Shown piece after piece: positions 1 through 7,792 of a DNA stretch of 7,896 bases. A program made the position numbers and the translations under genes. The notes under the pieces are model-generated. The model did not search any database and was not told the DNA's origin. It saw only the letters and a list, made by a program, of their open reading frames with translations. Positions within the stretch are counted from its first letter, which is position 1, and every line of letters starts with the position of its first letter. Source of the stretch: Flavobacteriales bacterium (GTDB lineage Bacteria; Bacteroidota; Bacteroidia; Flavobacteriales_E; Vicingaceae); the NCBI GenBank assembly GCA_029262915.1, contig JAJCYN010000322.1, forward strand, positions 1 to 7,896, read 5' to 3'.

Positions 1-838
1 TATCTATTCTAAATTTTGTATTATCAAAAAGTAAAGGATCATTTTGTTGAAAATATTTTACTGCATCTACAATTCTTTGAGAAATTTTAATCGGTATAAT
101 GCCCTTATTCCCTTCAATATTAGTTGTTTTTATAAGTTCTGTTTTATAAATACGTTCAATTCGTTCAATTAGTTCATCATATTCTTGTTTATCAATAGAA
201 ATAATGAGGTTGCGAATCTCCATTTCAATATCTTGGGTAAGATGCATACTGGTCTCAATTTCATTTTCTCGATGTTCTGTGATGTAATCTTGAACATTTA
301 TAGGCTTACCAATATTTACTATCAATTCACTTCTAAATCGACTAGATTTTGAATAATTTAATCCAACAGGAACAATTTTTACATCTAAGTTATAGTCGTT
401 TTCTTTCTCAGCACCTAAGGCAATTCGGGCAGCTCCTGTTTTTATTTTCCTGAGTCGTCTTTCCATTTCACTTGTTCCCTCTGGGAAGATCATTATTGCT
501 CCTTTTTCGCTTAATTTTTTATAACAATCTTTGAAAACACTTTTATTGGCACTTAGCATTTCTGGATTATCTTGAGCTCTATGAATGGCAACCATATTTA
601 ATCCTCTGAGTATTGAACCTATTATTCTGTTCTTAAACATCACTCCTTTAGCTAAAAAGCTTATTTTCTGTTTTACTAAAACAGCAATACTTATTGGGTC
701 TAAAAAAGAACTAGGATGGTTGGCTACTATTAAAAATGGACCGTTGTCAGGAATATTCTTTCTTCCTTCAATGTGTATCTTTTTAAAATATACTTTTAGA
801 GCAAGTTTGGAAATATTTTTTAAAATAGAGTATATCAT
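1..838 (-). CDS. PlsC/Gpt-type glycerolipid acyltransferase, 3' end cut by window edge
   Basis: Reading the minus strand from ATG at 838-836 gives 279 codons with no stop before the window edge; an in-frame TAA at 844-842 fixes this ATG as the first possible start. Visible acyltransferase motifs are block I NHPSSFLD (N40, H41, D47), block II around VAIHR (83-87), block III FPEGTS (118-123) and block IV VPVGL (156-160). These define the PlsC superfamily, which moves an acyl chain from acyl-CoA or acyl-ACP to glycerol-3-phosphate or lysophosphatidate at the inner face of the cytoplasmic membrane. The His-Asp spacing is H-x5-D, as in the Gpt2/Sct1-like branch and many Bacteroidota homologues, rather than H-x4-D. 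After about residue 188 comes a charged, helical C-terminal region seen in the Bacteroidota versions. Family members of this type usually continue beyond 350 residues, so a substantial C-terminal part is missing. Which acceptor it uses (sn-1, sn-2, or an unusual lipid) cannot be told. Confidence 0.85.
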   Translation of the reverse strand, partial: MIYSILKNISKLALKVYFKKIHIEGRKNIPDNGPFLIVANHPSSFLDPISIAVLVKQKISFLAKGVMFKNRIIGSILRGLNMVAIHRAQDNPEMLSANKSVFKDCYKKLSEKGAIMIFPEGTSEMERRLRKIKTGAARIALGAEKENDYNLDVKIVPVGLNYSKSSRFRSELIVNIGKPINVQDYITEHRENEIETSMHLTQDIEMEIRNLIISIDKQEYDELIERIERIYKTELIKTTNIEGNKGIIPIKISQRIVDAVKYFQQNDPLLFDNTKFRID

Positions 839-924
839 AACTTATTCAAATATAATTATTTTCAAACCTATAATATAATTTGCTTTTGGGCTAACTGAAA
901 ATAGCTAAAAACTGACTTTTAAAA

Positions 925-2106
925 TTAATTTAATCTATAGTGATAACCAAAAGATAGTTCTGTAAAATCTGCCTGCCCTGCATTCGCTTTTATATGTGGA
1001 CCAATAAAAAAGTTATGTTTTGGAAGTTTATTGGTGTTGAATAGAAATAGGTTCAAACCCAATCGAGTTGAAAGAGCTCTTTTAAAATTAGCTTTAAATT
1101 TTTCGTACCCGTTAAAACGATTTCCTGCTGGAAAATCTTTCTCAAATTGCTTATAGAATGGCTTGTAAACATTTGCACCTAATTCAACATCAATACTAAA
1201 ATGACCCATTAAAAATTCACTTCCTATAAACAGTACAATATTTGATGAGGATTTTTTTGGATTTTCAATGAAATCTTCATAATTGTTTTTTATGATTTGA
1301 TCATAATATTGTTCATAGTACCGGTAAGTACCTCCTATAACTATTTTTAAATGATTGTTATAAGTTTTACCAATTGAAAAAGAAGTTGAATAAACATTTT
1401 TCTTACCTTTTCCAACAGGACCATCTTTATCTCCATACTCATGAAATCCTAAGCCTCCTCTTAAACTTAAGGAGTAATTTTTATGAGTATTTAGTTTAGT
1501 TTTAGCTTTAATGAGTTGATAATTGTCAATTTCTTTATTGTAAAATTGAGCTGAAAGGCTAAATAATCCTGAATTAATTCCTAAATTCGGTAATTGAGTG
1601 TGACCATTTGATGCATGTGAAAAACCAATTCCAGCACGTAAGTTCATTCCTTTTTTTTCTAAGATTGTTTTATATAAAAATGCTTGAAAAGCCCAAGTAA
1701 ATGAAGATCCTACGTCAATATTTCTTGGGTTAGTAATACTATCAAAATAGGTGTCAAAGTAGGATGCTCCAATGCCTAATTTAAAATAATAAGGTTTAAT
1801 AGGTCTGTTAAATACATTAAACGAAATAAACGCTAACACACTATATTGATTTCCAAAAATATCGTTATTTCCTATGTTGGAATAAAATAGGGTAACTCCA
1901 GTTTCTGGATAATTGTAATATTTTGTCCAAGAACTGCTTGTATCGTTTTTTAAAGTGCCAATGTTTAATGCGAAACCGTGCTGGAGATGTGTGTTTGGGA
2001 AACTACTAACATAATTAGGAACAACCCTTCCTATCATATACTCAGGCTCTATAAAAAGGTTTCTTTTATTATTGTTCTGCGAAAATGTGTAAAAAGTTAT
2101 TAGCAA
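925..2106 (-). CDS. PagL/acyloxyacyl-hydrolase-like outer-membrane protein, copy 2
   Basis: Predicted outer-membrane beta-barrel related to lipid A deacylases (PagL / acyloxyacyl hydrolase family, PF09411-like). The hallmark is the HASNGH segment: counting from the TTG at 2106, H164 and S166 match the catalytic His and Ser of PagL, while the position 14 residues after the His, Glu in PagL, is Asn178 here. At about 400 residues it is more than twice the size of classical PagL (about 150-170), so it has a larger barrel or an extra domain of unknown role. The protein ends in FGYHYRLN, in keeping with a final barrel strand. It is a diverged tandem paralogue of the gene immediately upstream and carries about ten extra residues before its RALSTRLGLNL segment. 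The start is uncertain: TTG at 2106-2104 is the only conventional in-frame start, but it leaves a stub of a signal peptide; the open frame runs up to a stop at 2169-2167 (see separate entry). Enzyme activity is inferred, not shown. Confidence 0.8.
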   Translation of the reverse strand: MLITFYTFSQNNNKRNLFIEPEYMIGRVVPNYVSSFPNTHLQHGFALNIGTLKNDTSSSWTKYYNYPETGVTLFYSNIGNNDIFGNQYSVLAFISFNVFNRPIKPYYFKLGIGASYFDTYFDSITNPRNIDVGSSFTWAFQAFLYKTILEKKGMNLRAGIGFSHASNGHTQLPNLGINSGLFSLSAQFYNKEIDNYQLIKAKTKLNTHKNYSLSLRGGLGFHEYGDKDGPVGKGKKNVYSTSFSIGKTYNNHLKIVIGGTYRYYEQYYDQIIKNNYEDFIENPKKSSSNIVLFIGSEFLMGHFSIDVELGANVYKPFYKQFEKDFPAGNRFNGYEKFKANFKRALSTRLGLNLFLFNTNKLPKHNFFIGPHIKANAGQADFTELSFGYHYRLN

Positions 2107-2154
2107 GCATGTGAAAATGGGTAGTATGTGCTTAAAAAGTTTGATGATTAAAAT
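2107..2154 (-). other. In-frame 5' extension completing a signal peptide, non-AUG start likely
   Basis: The reading frame of the second PagL-like gene stays open upstream of its TTG. Translated from ATT at 2154-2152 it supplies a normal signal peptide: a short basic region (K, K, H within residues 5-9), a hydrophobic core, and the ending FYTFSQ. ATC codons at 2148 and 2145 are alternative starts. There is no ATG, GTG or TTG in this stretch before 2106. Either translation begins at AUU or AUC, as known for a few bacterial genes such as infC, or an original ATG has been lost by mutation or sequence error. Coding potential of the extension is judged only from the signal-peptide shape. Confidence 0.5.
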
Positions 2155-2172
2155 TAAAAAAAGAAGTTAGTA

Positions 2173-3372
2173 CTAATTGTTTTTTAATAAAAAAGTATAG
2201 CCCAAACTGAATTCTGTGAAATCTGCTTTAGCCATATTTGCATTTATATGTGCTCCGATAAAAAAGTTATGTGCTGGTAATTTATTGGTATTTTTTAAAT
2301 ACATATTTAATCCTACTCTGGAGGAGAAAAGTTTTCTTAAAGTTGTCCCAACATCTGAATTTTGGTTGAATTTTCTGTAAAAGGGTTTGTGTAGGTTGAT
2401 ACCAAGTCGAACATCAAAAGCAAAATGGCTCATTAAAAATTCATTTCCTACAAATAAAATAACATTAGATGCTGATAAATTTCTGTTATCGCTTAGTCCA
2501 TTAACAGTATTTTCTTTAAGGTGGGTATTAAACTGTTCATAAAAACGGTAAACTAGTCCAACCCTTAGTTTTATATGATTATTAAAAATAGTTCCATAAG
2601 CAATTGAGGAAGAATAAACAGGTTTTTTTCTATTAGTCATTGGCCCCTCTGTAGGGTCTTGCTCATGGAAACCAATGCCTTGTTGAGTATTTATAAAATA
2701 TTTTTTAGGAGAATGATTTGCTCCTTTTATTCTATGAGGTAATTTAAAGTCATCATATTTTTTATTAGCAAATTGTCCGGAAAGACTAAAAAGATAGGAG
2801 TTTGCTCCTAAATTAGGAAGTTTAGTATGTCCATTTGACTCGTGGGAAAAACCAATACCAGCTTTTAATTTGAATTTATTCGATTGAAAAATTTGATGAT
2901 ATAGGAAAATTTTAATATCCCAAGTGAAGTGAGAGCCAATAACTTCATTTATTGGATTAGCTATACTATCAAAATGGGTGTTAAAGTAGGATATTCCAGC
3001 ACCTAGTTTTAGTTTATATTTGCCAGGAAATTTATTGAAAACATTTAGCGAGATATAAGGTAAAACATTTACCATGTACCCAAAAATCTCATTATTTCCA
3101 AAATCTGAATAAACAAACATTAGACCTGATGCTGGAAAGTTATAATATTTTCCCCATTTATTAGTATCTAGTGAAGTGCCTCCAATGTTTAAAACAAAGG
3201 CTTGTTGAGGATTGGTTTTGGGAAAATCTTTAATTAATTGATTAGGAATTATTTTCCCAATCATATATTCAGTTTCAATAAAAGAAATTTTGTTATTCTC
3301 TGTTTTTTGAGAATAGCAAAACGAAGATAAGCCAATAAGAAAGACTCCTATTAGCCTAATTTTCCGTGACAT
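2173..3372 (-). CDS. PagL/acyloxyacyl-hydrolase-like outer-membrane protein, copy 1
   Basis: A 399-residue protein starting [18 protein letters not shown], a standard signal peptide (basic SRKIR, hydrophobic core, cleavage likely before the Q of CYSQ). The frame is open further upstream into secA, but the earlier ATG at 3405 would bury the signal peptide behind 11 residues, so 3372 is preferred. The core segment HESNGH places H177 and S179 at the PagL catalytic His and Ser; the family's Glu position, 14 residues after the His, is Asn191. It is predicted to lie in the outer membrane and possibly to remove an ester-linked acyl chain from lipid A or a related lipid. Blocks shared with copy 2 include EYMIGK/R, KYYN(F/Y)P, the SH(E/A)SNGHT region, and the end block HNFFIG-H-ANA/M-ADFTE. 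The start overlaps the end of secA by 22 bp, which suggests coupled translation. The large size relative to PagL and the Asn substitution mean the exact reaction is open. Confidence 0.82.
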   Translation of the reverse strand: MSRKIRLIGVFLIGLSSFCYSQKTENNKISFIETEYMIGKIIPNQLIKDFPKTNPQQAFVLNIGGTSLDTNKWGKYYNFPASGLMFVYSDFGNNEIFGYMVNVLPYISLNVFNKFPGKYKLKLGAGISYFNTHFDSIANPINEVIGSHFTWDIKIFLYHQIFQSNKFKLKAGIGFSHESNGHTKLPNLGANSYLFSLSGQFANKKYDDFKLPHRIKGANHSPKKYFINTQQGIGFHEQDPTEGPMTNRKKPVYSSSIAYGTIFNNHIKLRVGLVYRFYEQFNTHLKENTVNGLSDNRNLSASNVILFVGNEFLMSHFAFDVRLGINLHKPFYRKFNQNSDVGTTLRKLFSSRVGLNMYLKNTNKLPAHNFFIGAHINANMAKADFTEFSLGYTFLLKNN

Positions 3373-6300
3373 TGTTTGTGTTTTTTTCCACTTCCACAAG
3401 GGCAAGGTTCATTCCTTCCTACCTTTTTTTCAACCCTAACCGGTTGAGTCTTTGGTTGAGGTTGATTAGGCATTCCTTGTTCCTGTTGTTGTGCACTACT
3501 CGCTACTGTTTCTGGACGACTTGTTTCAAGCTGACTCATATCAGTTCTTTGCCGAGGTTGTTCTTGCTGTGTTGAAATATTTCCTTCTTGCTGTTTAGGT
3601 AAATTACATTTCATCAGAAAACTACCCACCTCTTTGTTCATTTTTAAGAGGACTTCATTAAATAGCTTAAATGCTTCGAATTTGTAAATTAGTAATGGAT
3701 CTTTTTGCTCATGCACAGCATTTTGAACAGACTGTTTAAGTTCATCCATTTCTCTTAAATGTTCTTTCCAATCATCATCAATCATTGCTAGAATTACTGT
3801 TTTTTCGACTGATTTTATTAGTTCTTTTCCGTCAGTTTCAACCGTTTTTTCCAGAGGTGTAGTAATGTTGATGGATTTAATTCCATCAGTAATAGGAACT
3901 ACTATATTTTCATATTGTTCTCCTTGGTTTTCAAATACATCTTTGATAATAGGTAAAGCTGAAGTAGCAATTAATTCAGATTTTTTCACATAATGGGACA
4001 CTCCTTTTTCATGTAGATCTTCAATTAATTCTGTAGCATTCCCTTCGAAAAATTCTTTTTCAGAGAAAGGGACTTCAATTGACAACAACCGAAATAATTC
4101 CAATTTAAACCCTTCATAATCTCTGTATTCTTGGTACTCATTTACAATGGATTCGCAGATATCATAAACCATATTAGAAACCTCTACACCTAAACGTTCA
4201 CCATACAAAGCGTTTCTTCTTTTCGTGTAGATTACTTCACGTTGCGAATTCATGATGTCATCATATTCCAGCAATCTTTTTCTGATTCCAAAATTATTTT
4301 CCTCAACTTTCTTTTGTGCTCGTTCAATAGATTTTGACACCATCGAATGTTGAATTACTTCCCCTTCTTCCAATCCCATTCTATCCATTAGCTTGATTAT
4401 TCTTTCTGAATTAAATAATCGCATCAAGTTATCTTCTAATGAGACAAAAAACTGAGAAGACCCTGGGTCACCTTGCCTACCAGAACGACCTCTTAGCTGT
4501 CTGTCAACACGTCTAGAATCATGCCTTTCTGTGCCAATAATTGCCAACCCTCCTGCTTCTTTCACGCCTTCACCTAGTTTAATATCAGTACCCCTACCGG
4601 CCATATTTGTTGCAATAGTAACAGACCCGGGCTTACCAGCATCAGCTACTATATCGGCTTCTCGCTGGTGTAATTTTGCATTCAAAACATTGTGTTTGAT
4701 CCCCCTCATTTTGAGTGTTCTACTCAACAATTCAGATATTTCTACGGAAGTTGTACCAACTAATACTGGTCTTTTTTGCTCTACTAACGTAACAATTTCT
4801 TCAATAATAGCGTTGTACTTTTCACGAGTAGTTTTATAAACTAAATCTTCTCTATCGTCACGAACAATTGGTCTGTTTGTAGGAATTACTACCACATCTA
4901 ATTTATAGATATCCCAAAGCTCTTGTGATTCCGTCTCTGCTGTACCTGTCATACCAGATAGCTTATGGTACATTCTGAAATAGTTCTGTAAAGTAACCGT
5001 TGCATAAGTTTGAGTTGCAGCTTCTACTTTTACATTTTCCTTGGCCTCAATAGCTTGGTGAAGTCCATCAGAATATCTTCTCCCATCCATAATACGGCCA
5101 GTTTGCTCATCAACGATTTTTACTTTGTTGTCCATCACAACATATTCTACGTCAATTTCGAACATACCATAGGCTTTAAGCAATTGGTTTATGGTATGAA
5201 TACGTTCTGCTTTAACCGAATAATTCTGAATCATTTTATCTTTCTCGGCCAATTTTTCGTTATCAGGAAGGTTCGATTTTTCTATTTCAGCAACCTCCAT
5301 TCCAATATCTGGCATTACAAAAAACTTTGGATCATCCCCGGAACCCGTAATTAAATCAACACCTTTTTCTGTTAACTCCACGCTGTTTGTTTTTTCATCA
5401 ATAATAAAAAACAGTTCCTCGTCAACTTTATGCATTTCCTTACTCTGATCCTGCATAAAGAAATTCTCAGTTTTTCGCAGCATTGCCCCGATCCCTTGTT
5501 CACTTAAGAATTTTATAAGTGCTTTGTTTTTAGGTAAACCACGGTGTGCTCGAAGCAACGCCATTCCACCAGTTTCTTGGTCTTCTTTGCTTAATTTTTC
5601 ACCATCAATAACTGGGGCTAATGTTTTTTTTGCTTCAGATAATGCCCCTTGAACAAATTTTCTTTGAGCCGACATTAATTGCTCAACACGAGGTTTTAAT
5701 TCATGAAATTCGTGTTTATCACCTTTAGGAGTTGGTCCAGAAATAATTAAAGGTGTACGGGCATCATCAATTAAAACGGAATCGACTTCATCAACTATAG
5801 CATAGTGGTGTTTACGTTGAACTAAATCTTCTGGTGAACGAGCCATGTTATCCCTCAAATAATCAAAACCAAATTCATTGTTTGTTCCATAGGTAATATC
5901 AGCCAAATAGGCTTTTCTTCTTTCTGGAGAATTGGGTTCGTGCTTGTCAATACAATCAACCCTAAGTCCATGAAACTCAAAAATAGGTGCCATCCATTCA
6001 GAATCTCTTTTTGCCAAATAATCATTTACAGTTACAAGGTGAACACCTTTTCCTGCAATAGCATTTAGGTACATAGGTAACGTTGCAACCAATGTTTTAC
6101 CCTCTCCAGTCATCATTTCTGCAATTTTACCTTCGTGTAAAACTCTTCCTCCAATGAGTTGTACATCATAATGAATCATTTCCCAAGAAACTTCAATTCC
6201 AGCGGCTAACCACGAATTGTGATAAATGGCTTTATCCCCCGTTATTTCAACACTATCTCTTTCGGTAGCAATATCTTTATCCATTTGAGAAGCCGTTACT

Positions 6301-6704
6301 TCGAGTGTTTTGTTTTCGGTAAATCTTTTAGCGGTTTCTTTTACAACGGCAAAAGCTTCGCCTTGAATTTCTTTTAAAACTTCTTCAATTTGTGTAAGGA
6401 TTCCTTTATCTAATTCGTCTATTTGACTATAAATAGCCTCCTTATCAGCAATAGAAAGTGTTAAATCAGTTTCTATTTTATTTTTAAGGTCAGCTATTTC
6501 GTCTTCGTTGATTTTTGTTTTTTCGGAAATTTTAGCTTTTAGCTTTGTTGTTTTTGCCCTTAATTCATCATTAGATAATGAAGATAATGTATTAAACGAT
6601 GTTGTTACTTCATCAATTATTGGTGATAATTCTTTAAAATCTCTATCCGATTTACTTCCTACAAAGGTTTTAAGTACTTTACTTAATATTCCTGATCCAC
6701 TCAT
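3351..6704 (-). CDS. secA: Preprotein translocase ATPase SecA
   Basis: ATP-driven motor that pushes unfolded preproteins through SecYEG at the cytoplasmic membrane. The 1117-residue protein shows every expected block: Walker A MTGEGKT (198-204), [11 protein letters not shown] (225-234), [16 protein letters not shown] (271-286), Walker B VDEVDS (304-309), GMTGTAETE (584-592), PTNRP (608-612), [15 protein letters not shown] (697-711), [16 protein letters not shown] (735-750), the helical scaffold around 968-1000, a Gln/Pro-rich linker (about 1037-1090) and the SEC-C zinc motif CxCx8CH (C1101, C1103, C1112, H1113). Compared with E. coli SecA (901 residues) it carries three insertions, near 58-113, 128-173 and 341-428, that I recall as typical of Bacteroidota SecA. 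The ATG at 6704 gives the usual N-terminus ([17 protein letters not shown]) and lies behind an A-rich leader. No SecM-like leader peptide was seen upstream. It is the first gene of the minus-strand cluster and overlaps the next one. Confidence 0.98.
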   Translation of the reverse strand: MSGSGILSKVLKTFVGSKSDRDFKELSPIIDEVTTSFNTLSSLSNDELRAKTTKLKAKISEKTKINEDEIADLKNKIETDLTLSIADKEAIYSQIDELDKGILTQIEEVLKEIQGEAFAVVKETAKRFTENKTLEVTASQMDKDIATERDSVEITGDKAIYHNSWLAAGIEVSWEMIHYDVQLIGGRVLHEGKIAEMMTGEGKTLVATLPMYLNAIAGKGVHLVTVNDYLAKRDSEWMAPIFEFHGLRVDCIDKHEPNSPERRKAYLADITYGTNNEFGFDYLRDNMARSPEDLVQRKHHYAIVDEVDSVLIDDARTPLIISGPTPKGDKHEFHELKPRVEQLMSAQRKFVQGALSEAKKTLAPVIDGEKLSKEDQETGGMALLRAHRGLPKNKALIKFLSEQGIGAMLRKTENFFMQDQSKEMHKVDEELFFIIDEKTNSVELTEKGVDLITGSGDDPKFFVMPDIGMEVAEIEKSNLPDNEKLAEKDKMIQNYSVKAERIHTINQLLKAYGMFEIDVEYVVMDNKVKIVDEQTGRIMDGRRYSDGLHQAIEAKENVKVEAATQTYATVTLQNYFRMYHKLSGMTGTAETESQELWDIYKLDVVVIPTNRPIVRDDREDLVYKTTREKYNAIIEEIVTLVEQKRPVLVGTTSVEISELLSRTLKMRGIKHNVLNAKLHQREADIVADAGKPGSVTIATNMAGRGTDIKLGEGVKEAGGLAIIGTERHDSRRVDRQLRGRSGRQGDPGSSQFFVSLEDNLMRLFNSERIIKLMDRMGLEEGEVIQHSMVSKSIERAQKKVEENNFGIRKRLLEYDDIMNSQREVIYTKRRNALYGERLGVEVSNMVYDICESIVNEYQEYRDYEGFKLELFRLLSIEVPFSEKEFFEGNATELIEDLHEKGVSHYVKKSELIATSALPIIKDVFENQGEQYENIVVPITDGIKSINITTPLEKTVETDGKELIKSVEKTVILAMIDDDWKEHLREMDELKQSVQNAVHEQKDPLLIYKFEAFKLFNEVLLKMNKEVGSFLMKCNLPKQQEGNISTQQEQPRQRTDMSQLETSRPETVASSAQQQEQGMPNQPQPKTQPVRVEKKVGRNEPCPCGSGKKHKQCHGKLG
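3366..3404 (-). other. SEC-C zinc-binding motif coding segment of secA
   Basis: These codons encode C1101 to H1113 of SecA, the CxCx8CH ligands that bind one zinc ion and help contact SecB and membrane lipids in other species. The ATG of the next gene (3372-3370) is formed from the last base of the Gln1111 codon and the first two bases of the Cys1112 codon, so the downstream start is embedded in constrained coding sequence. Confidence 0.85.
3435..3596 (-). other. Gln/Pro-rich low-complexity linker in secA
   Basis: Residues about 1037-1090 of SecA are dominated by Q, P, S, T and E with runs such as QQQEQ and [10 protein letters not shown]. This is the flexible C-terminal linker that tethers the zinc motif to the motor; its composition varies freely between species. 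It is not a separate gene, and plus-strand reading frames opposite it have no support. Confidence 0.75.
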
Positions 6705-6782
6705 TGTGTTAATTTTATTTTCCAGCTTTTAGTCAAAAATGTTACCAATAGTTCAATTCTGACAAGATGACTTAATAACCGC

Positions 6783-6810
6783 CAAATTTAGCTATTTAAA
6801 GTAAATCAAA
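6783..6810 (-). promoter_or_regulatory. Putative Bacteroidota-type promoter for secA
   Basis: On the minus strand, TTTG (6810-6807) is followed after 16 bases by TAAATTTG (6790-6783), which fits the TAnnTTTG -7 consensus of Bacteroidota sigma-ABfr promoters exactly, with a spacer slightly shorter than the usual 17-21. Transcription would begin near 6776, leaving a 5' untranslated leader of roughly 70 bases before the secA ATG. Such short AT-rich matches also arise by chance. Confidence 0.5.
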
Positions 6811-6849
6811 GGAGGGAATGTATAAAAAAATAAAATGGGTTGAATGAGA

Positions 6850-6881
6850 TTTCACAATGTGTTTTTGATTTTTTATATTTG
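6850..6881 (+). promoter_or_regulatory. Putative Bacteroidota-type promoter for ctaB
   Basis: TATATTTG at 6874-6881 matches the TAnnTTTG -7 element exactly. Twenty bases upstream is TTTC (6850-6853), one mismatch from the TTTG -33 element. Start of transcription would fall around 6888, about 17 bases before the ctaB ATG. Position and match are good, but the -33 half is imperfect and the region is AT-rich. Confidence 0.5.
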
Positions 6882-6904
6882 TTCATCTAAAAATAAAAAG
6901 GTTA

Positions 6905-7792
6905 ATGTCAATTACAAAAACATCTAGCATAAATGCACTTAGTTTAAGTGAAAAAATAGGATGTTATGCGCAGCTCTTTAAGTTGAAACTTACTTCTTTT
7001 GTGGTGATTTCGGCAATTTTTGGATATTTTATTGGGGCAACAGCTTATAATGTTACGGAGATTGTTTTCTTAATTATAGGAGGGTTTTTAATTACTTGTT
7101 CATCTAATGCATTTAATCAAATCATTGAAAAGAATTATGATAAATTGATGGAGAGGACTAAAAATAGACCGCTTCCATTAAATAAATTAAGTATTAAAGA
7201 GACAATTTGGGTTTCTTCATTTTTTGGGTTTTTAGGAATTGTAATGTTATGGACGCTTAATCCATTAACAGGTATTTTAGGAGCGTTGGCCATTTTTATG
7301 TATGTAGCTTTATATACTCCGTTAAAAAGAGTTTCTACCGTTTCTGTTTTTGTTGGAGCTTTTCCGGGAGCATTTCCTCCTATGTTGGGTTGGGTTGCTG
7401 CTACGGGTAGTTTTAGCGTTGAAGCAGGAATTTTATTTGCAATGCAATTTGTTTGGCAGTTTCCTCATTTTTGGGCAATTGCTTGGCGAGTAAATGATGA
7501 TTACAAAAAAGCAGGCTTTAAAATGCTTCCTTTTGGAAAGAAAAGCAAGGTAACTGCATCTTTTATTTTAGTAAGCTCTATTGTTCTATTAGGAGCTAGT
7601 GTGATGCCGGAATACTTTAATATTACTGGAAGAATTGCCACTTTTGGATTAATAATTCTATCTTTATTAATGGTTTATCCGGCAATTAAATTAGTGTTAA
7701 CCCTAGATGATAAATTTGCATTAAGAGTTATGTTAATGTCTTATTTATATTTAATACTGTCGCTTGCCATTATTTTGATTGATAGAATATAA
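6905..7792 (+). CDS. ctaB: Protoheme IX farnesyltransferase (heme O synthase)
   Basis: Integral membrane prenyltransferase of the UbiA superfamily that attaches a farnesyl group to heme B to give heme O, the precursor of heme A for cytochrome oxidase. The 295-residue length is typical. The first polar loop reads NAFNQIIEKNYDKLMERTKNRPLP (given here in pieces: N71, E75, D79, then MERTKNRPLP at 82-91), the family's prenyl-diphosphate/Mg binding site. It is followed by YTPLKR (137-142) and the heme-side segment QFPHFWAIAWR (185-195) with DDYKKAGFKMLP (198-209). Around eight or nine hydrophobic segments span the rest. The ATG at 6905 follows a weak purine-rich AAAAAGG stretch and leaves a short hydrophilic N-terminus, normal for the family. 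Its stop shares a base with the next gene's ATG, so the two are probably translationally coupled. No ctaA (heme A synthase) lies beside it in this window. Confidence 0.96.
   Translation: MSITKTSSINALSLSEKIGCYAQLFKLKLTSFVVISAIFGYFIGATAYNVTEIVFLIIGGFLITCSSNAFNQIIEKNYDKLMERTKNRPLPLNKLSIKETIWVSSFFGFLGIVMLWTLNPLTGILGALAIFMYVALYTPLKRVSTVSVFVGAFPGAFPPMLGWVAATGSFSVEAGILFAMQFVWQFPHFWAIAWRVNDDYKKAGFKMLPFGKKSKVTASFILVSSIVLLGASVMPEYFNITGRIATFGLIILSLLMVYPAIKLVLTLDDKFALRVMLMSYLYLILSLAIILIDRI

Larger units (their letters stand above)
6705..6904. other. Divergent intergenic region between secA and ctaB
   Basis: This 200-base AT-rich gap separates the two divergently transcribed clusters. It holds one candidate promoter in each direction and the secA leader. 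I see no tRNA, no convincing hairpin terminator and no riboswitch-like architecture. A purine run ggaggg at 6811-6816 precedes only a nine-codon frame and is probably incidental. Confidence 0.7.

Noticed and set aside
847..854. TATATTTG on the minus strand upstream of the acyltransferase, a TAnnTTTG match
   Set aside because: No TTG-like -33 partner at 17-20 bases, and it would put the transcript start within a few bases of the ATG; AT-rich sequence yields such matches by chance.
585..878. Plus-strand open frame opposite the acyltransferase
   Set aside because: It is antisense to a clear motif-bearing gene, has no recognisable domain, and its composition is the mirror of the coding strand.
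880..924. Possible terminator between copy 2 and the acyltransferase (GCTA...TAGC)
   Set aside because: Only a four-base stem with an eight-base AT-rich loop; too weak to call a terminator.
3370..3405. Earlier ATG at 3405 for the first PagL-like gene
   Set aside because: It would add 11 Trp/Lys-rich residues ahead of a normal signal peptide and lie deeper inside the SecA zinc-motif codons; the ATG at 3372 is the better start.
3366..5354. Plus-strand open frames opposite secA at 3366-3575, 4531-4839 and 5010-5354 (and 6508-6732)
   Set aside because: They lie antisense to strongly conserved secA sequence and show no family features; these are shadow frames.
6818..6847. Nine-codon frame MYKKIKWVE just after a ggaggg run in the secA-ctaB gap
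   Set aside because: The purine run is too close to the ATG for normal Shine-Dalgarno use, such motifs are little used in Bacteroidota, and the frame overlaps the candidate ctaB promoter; probably chance.
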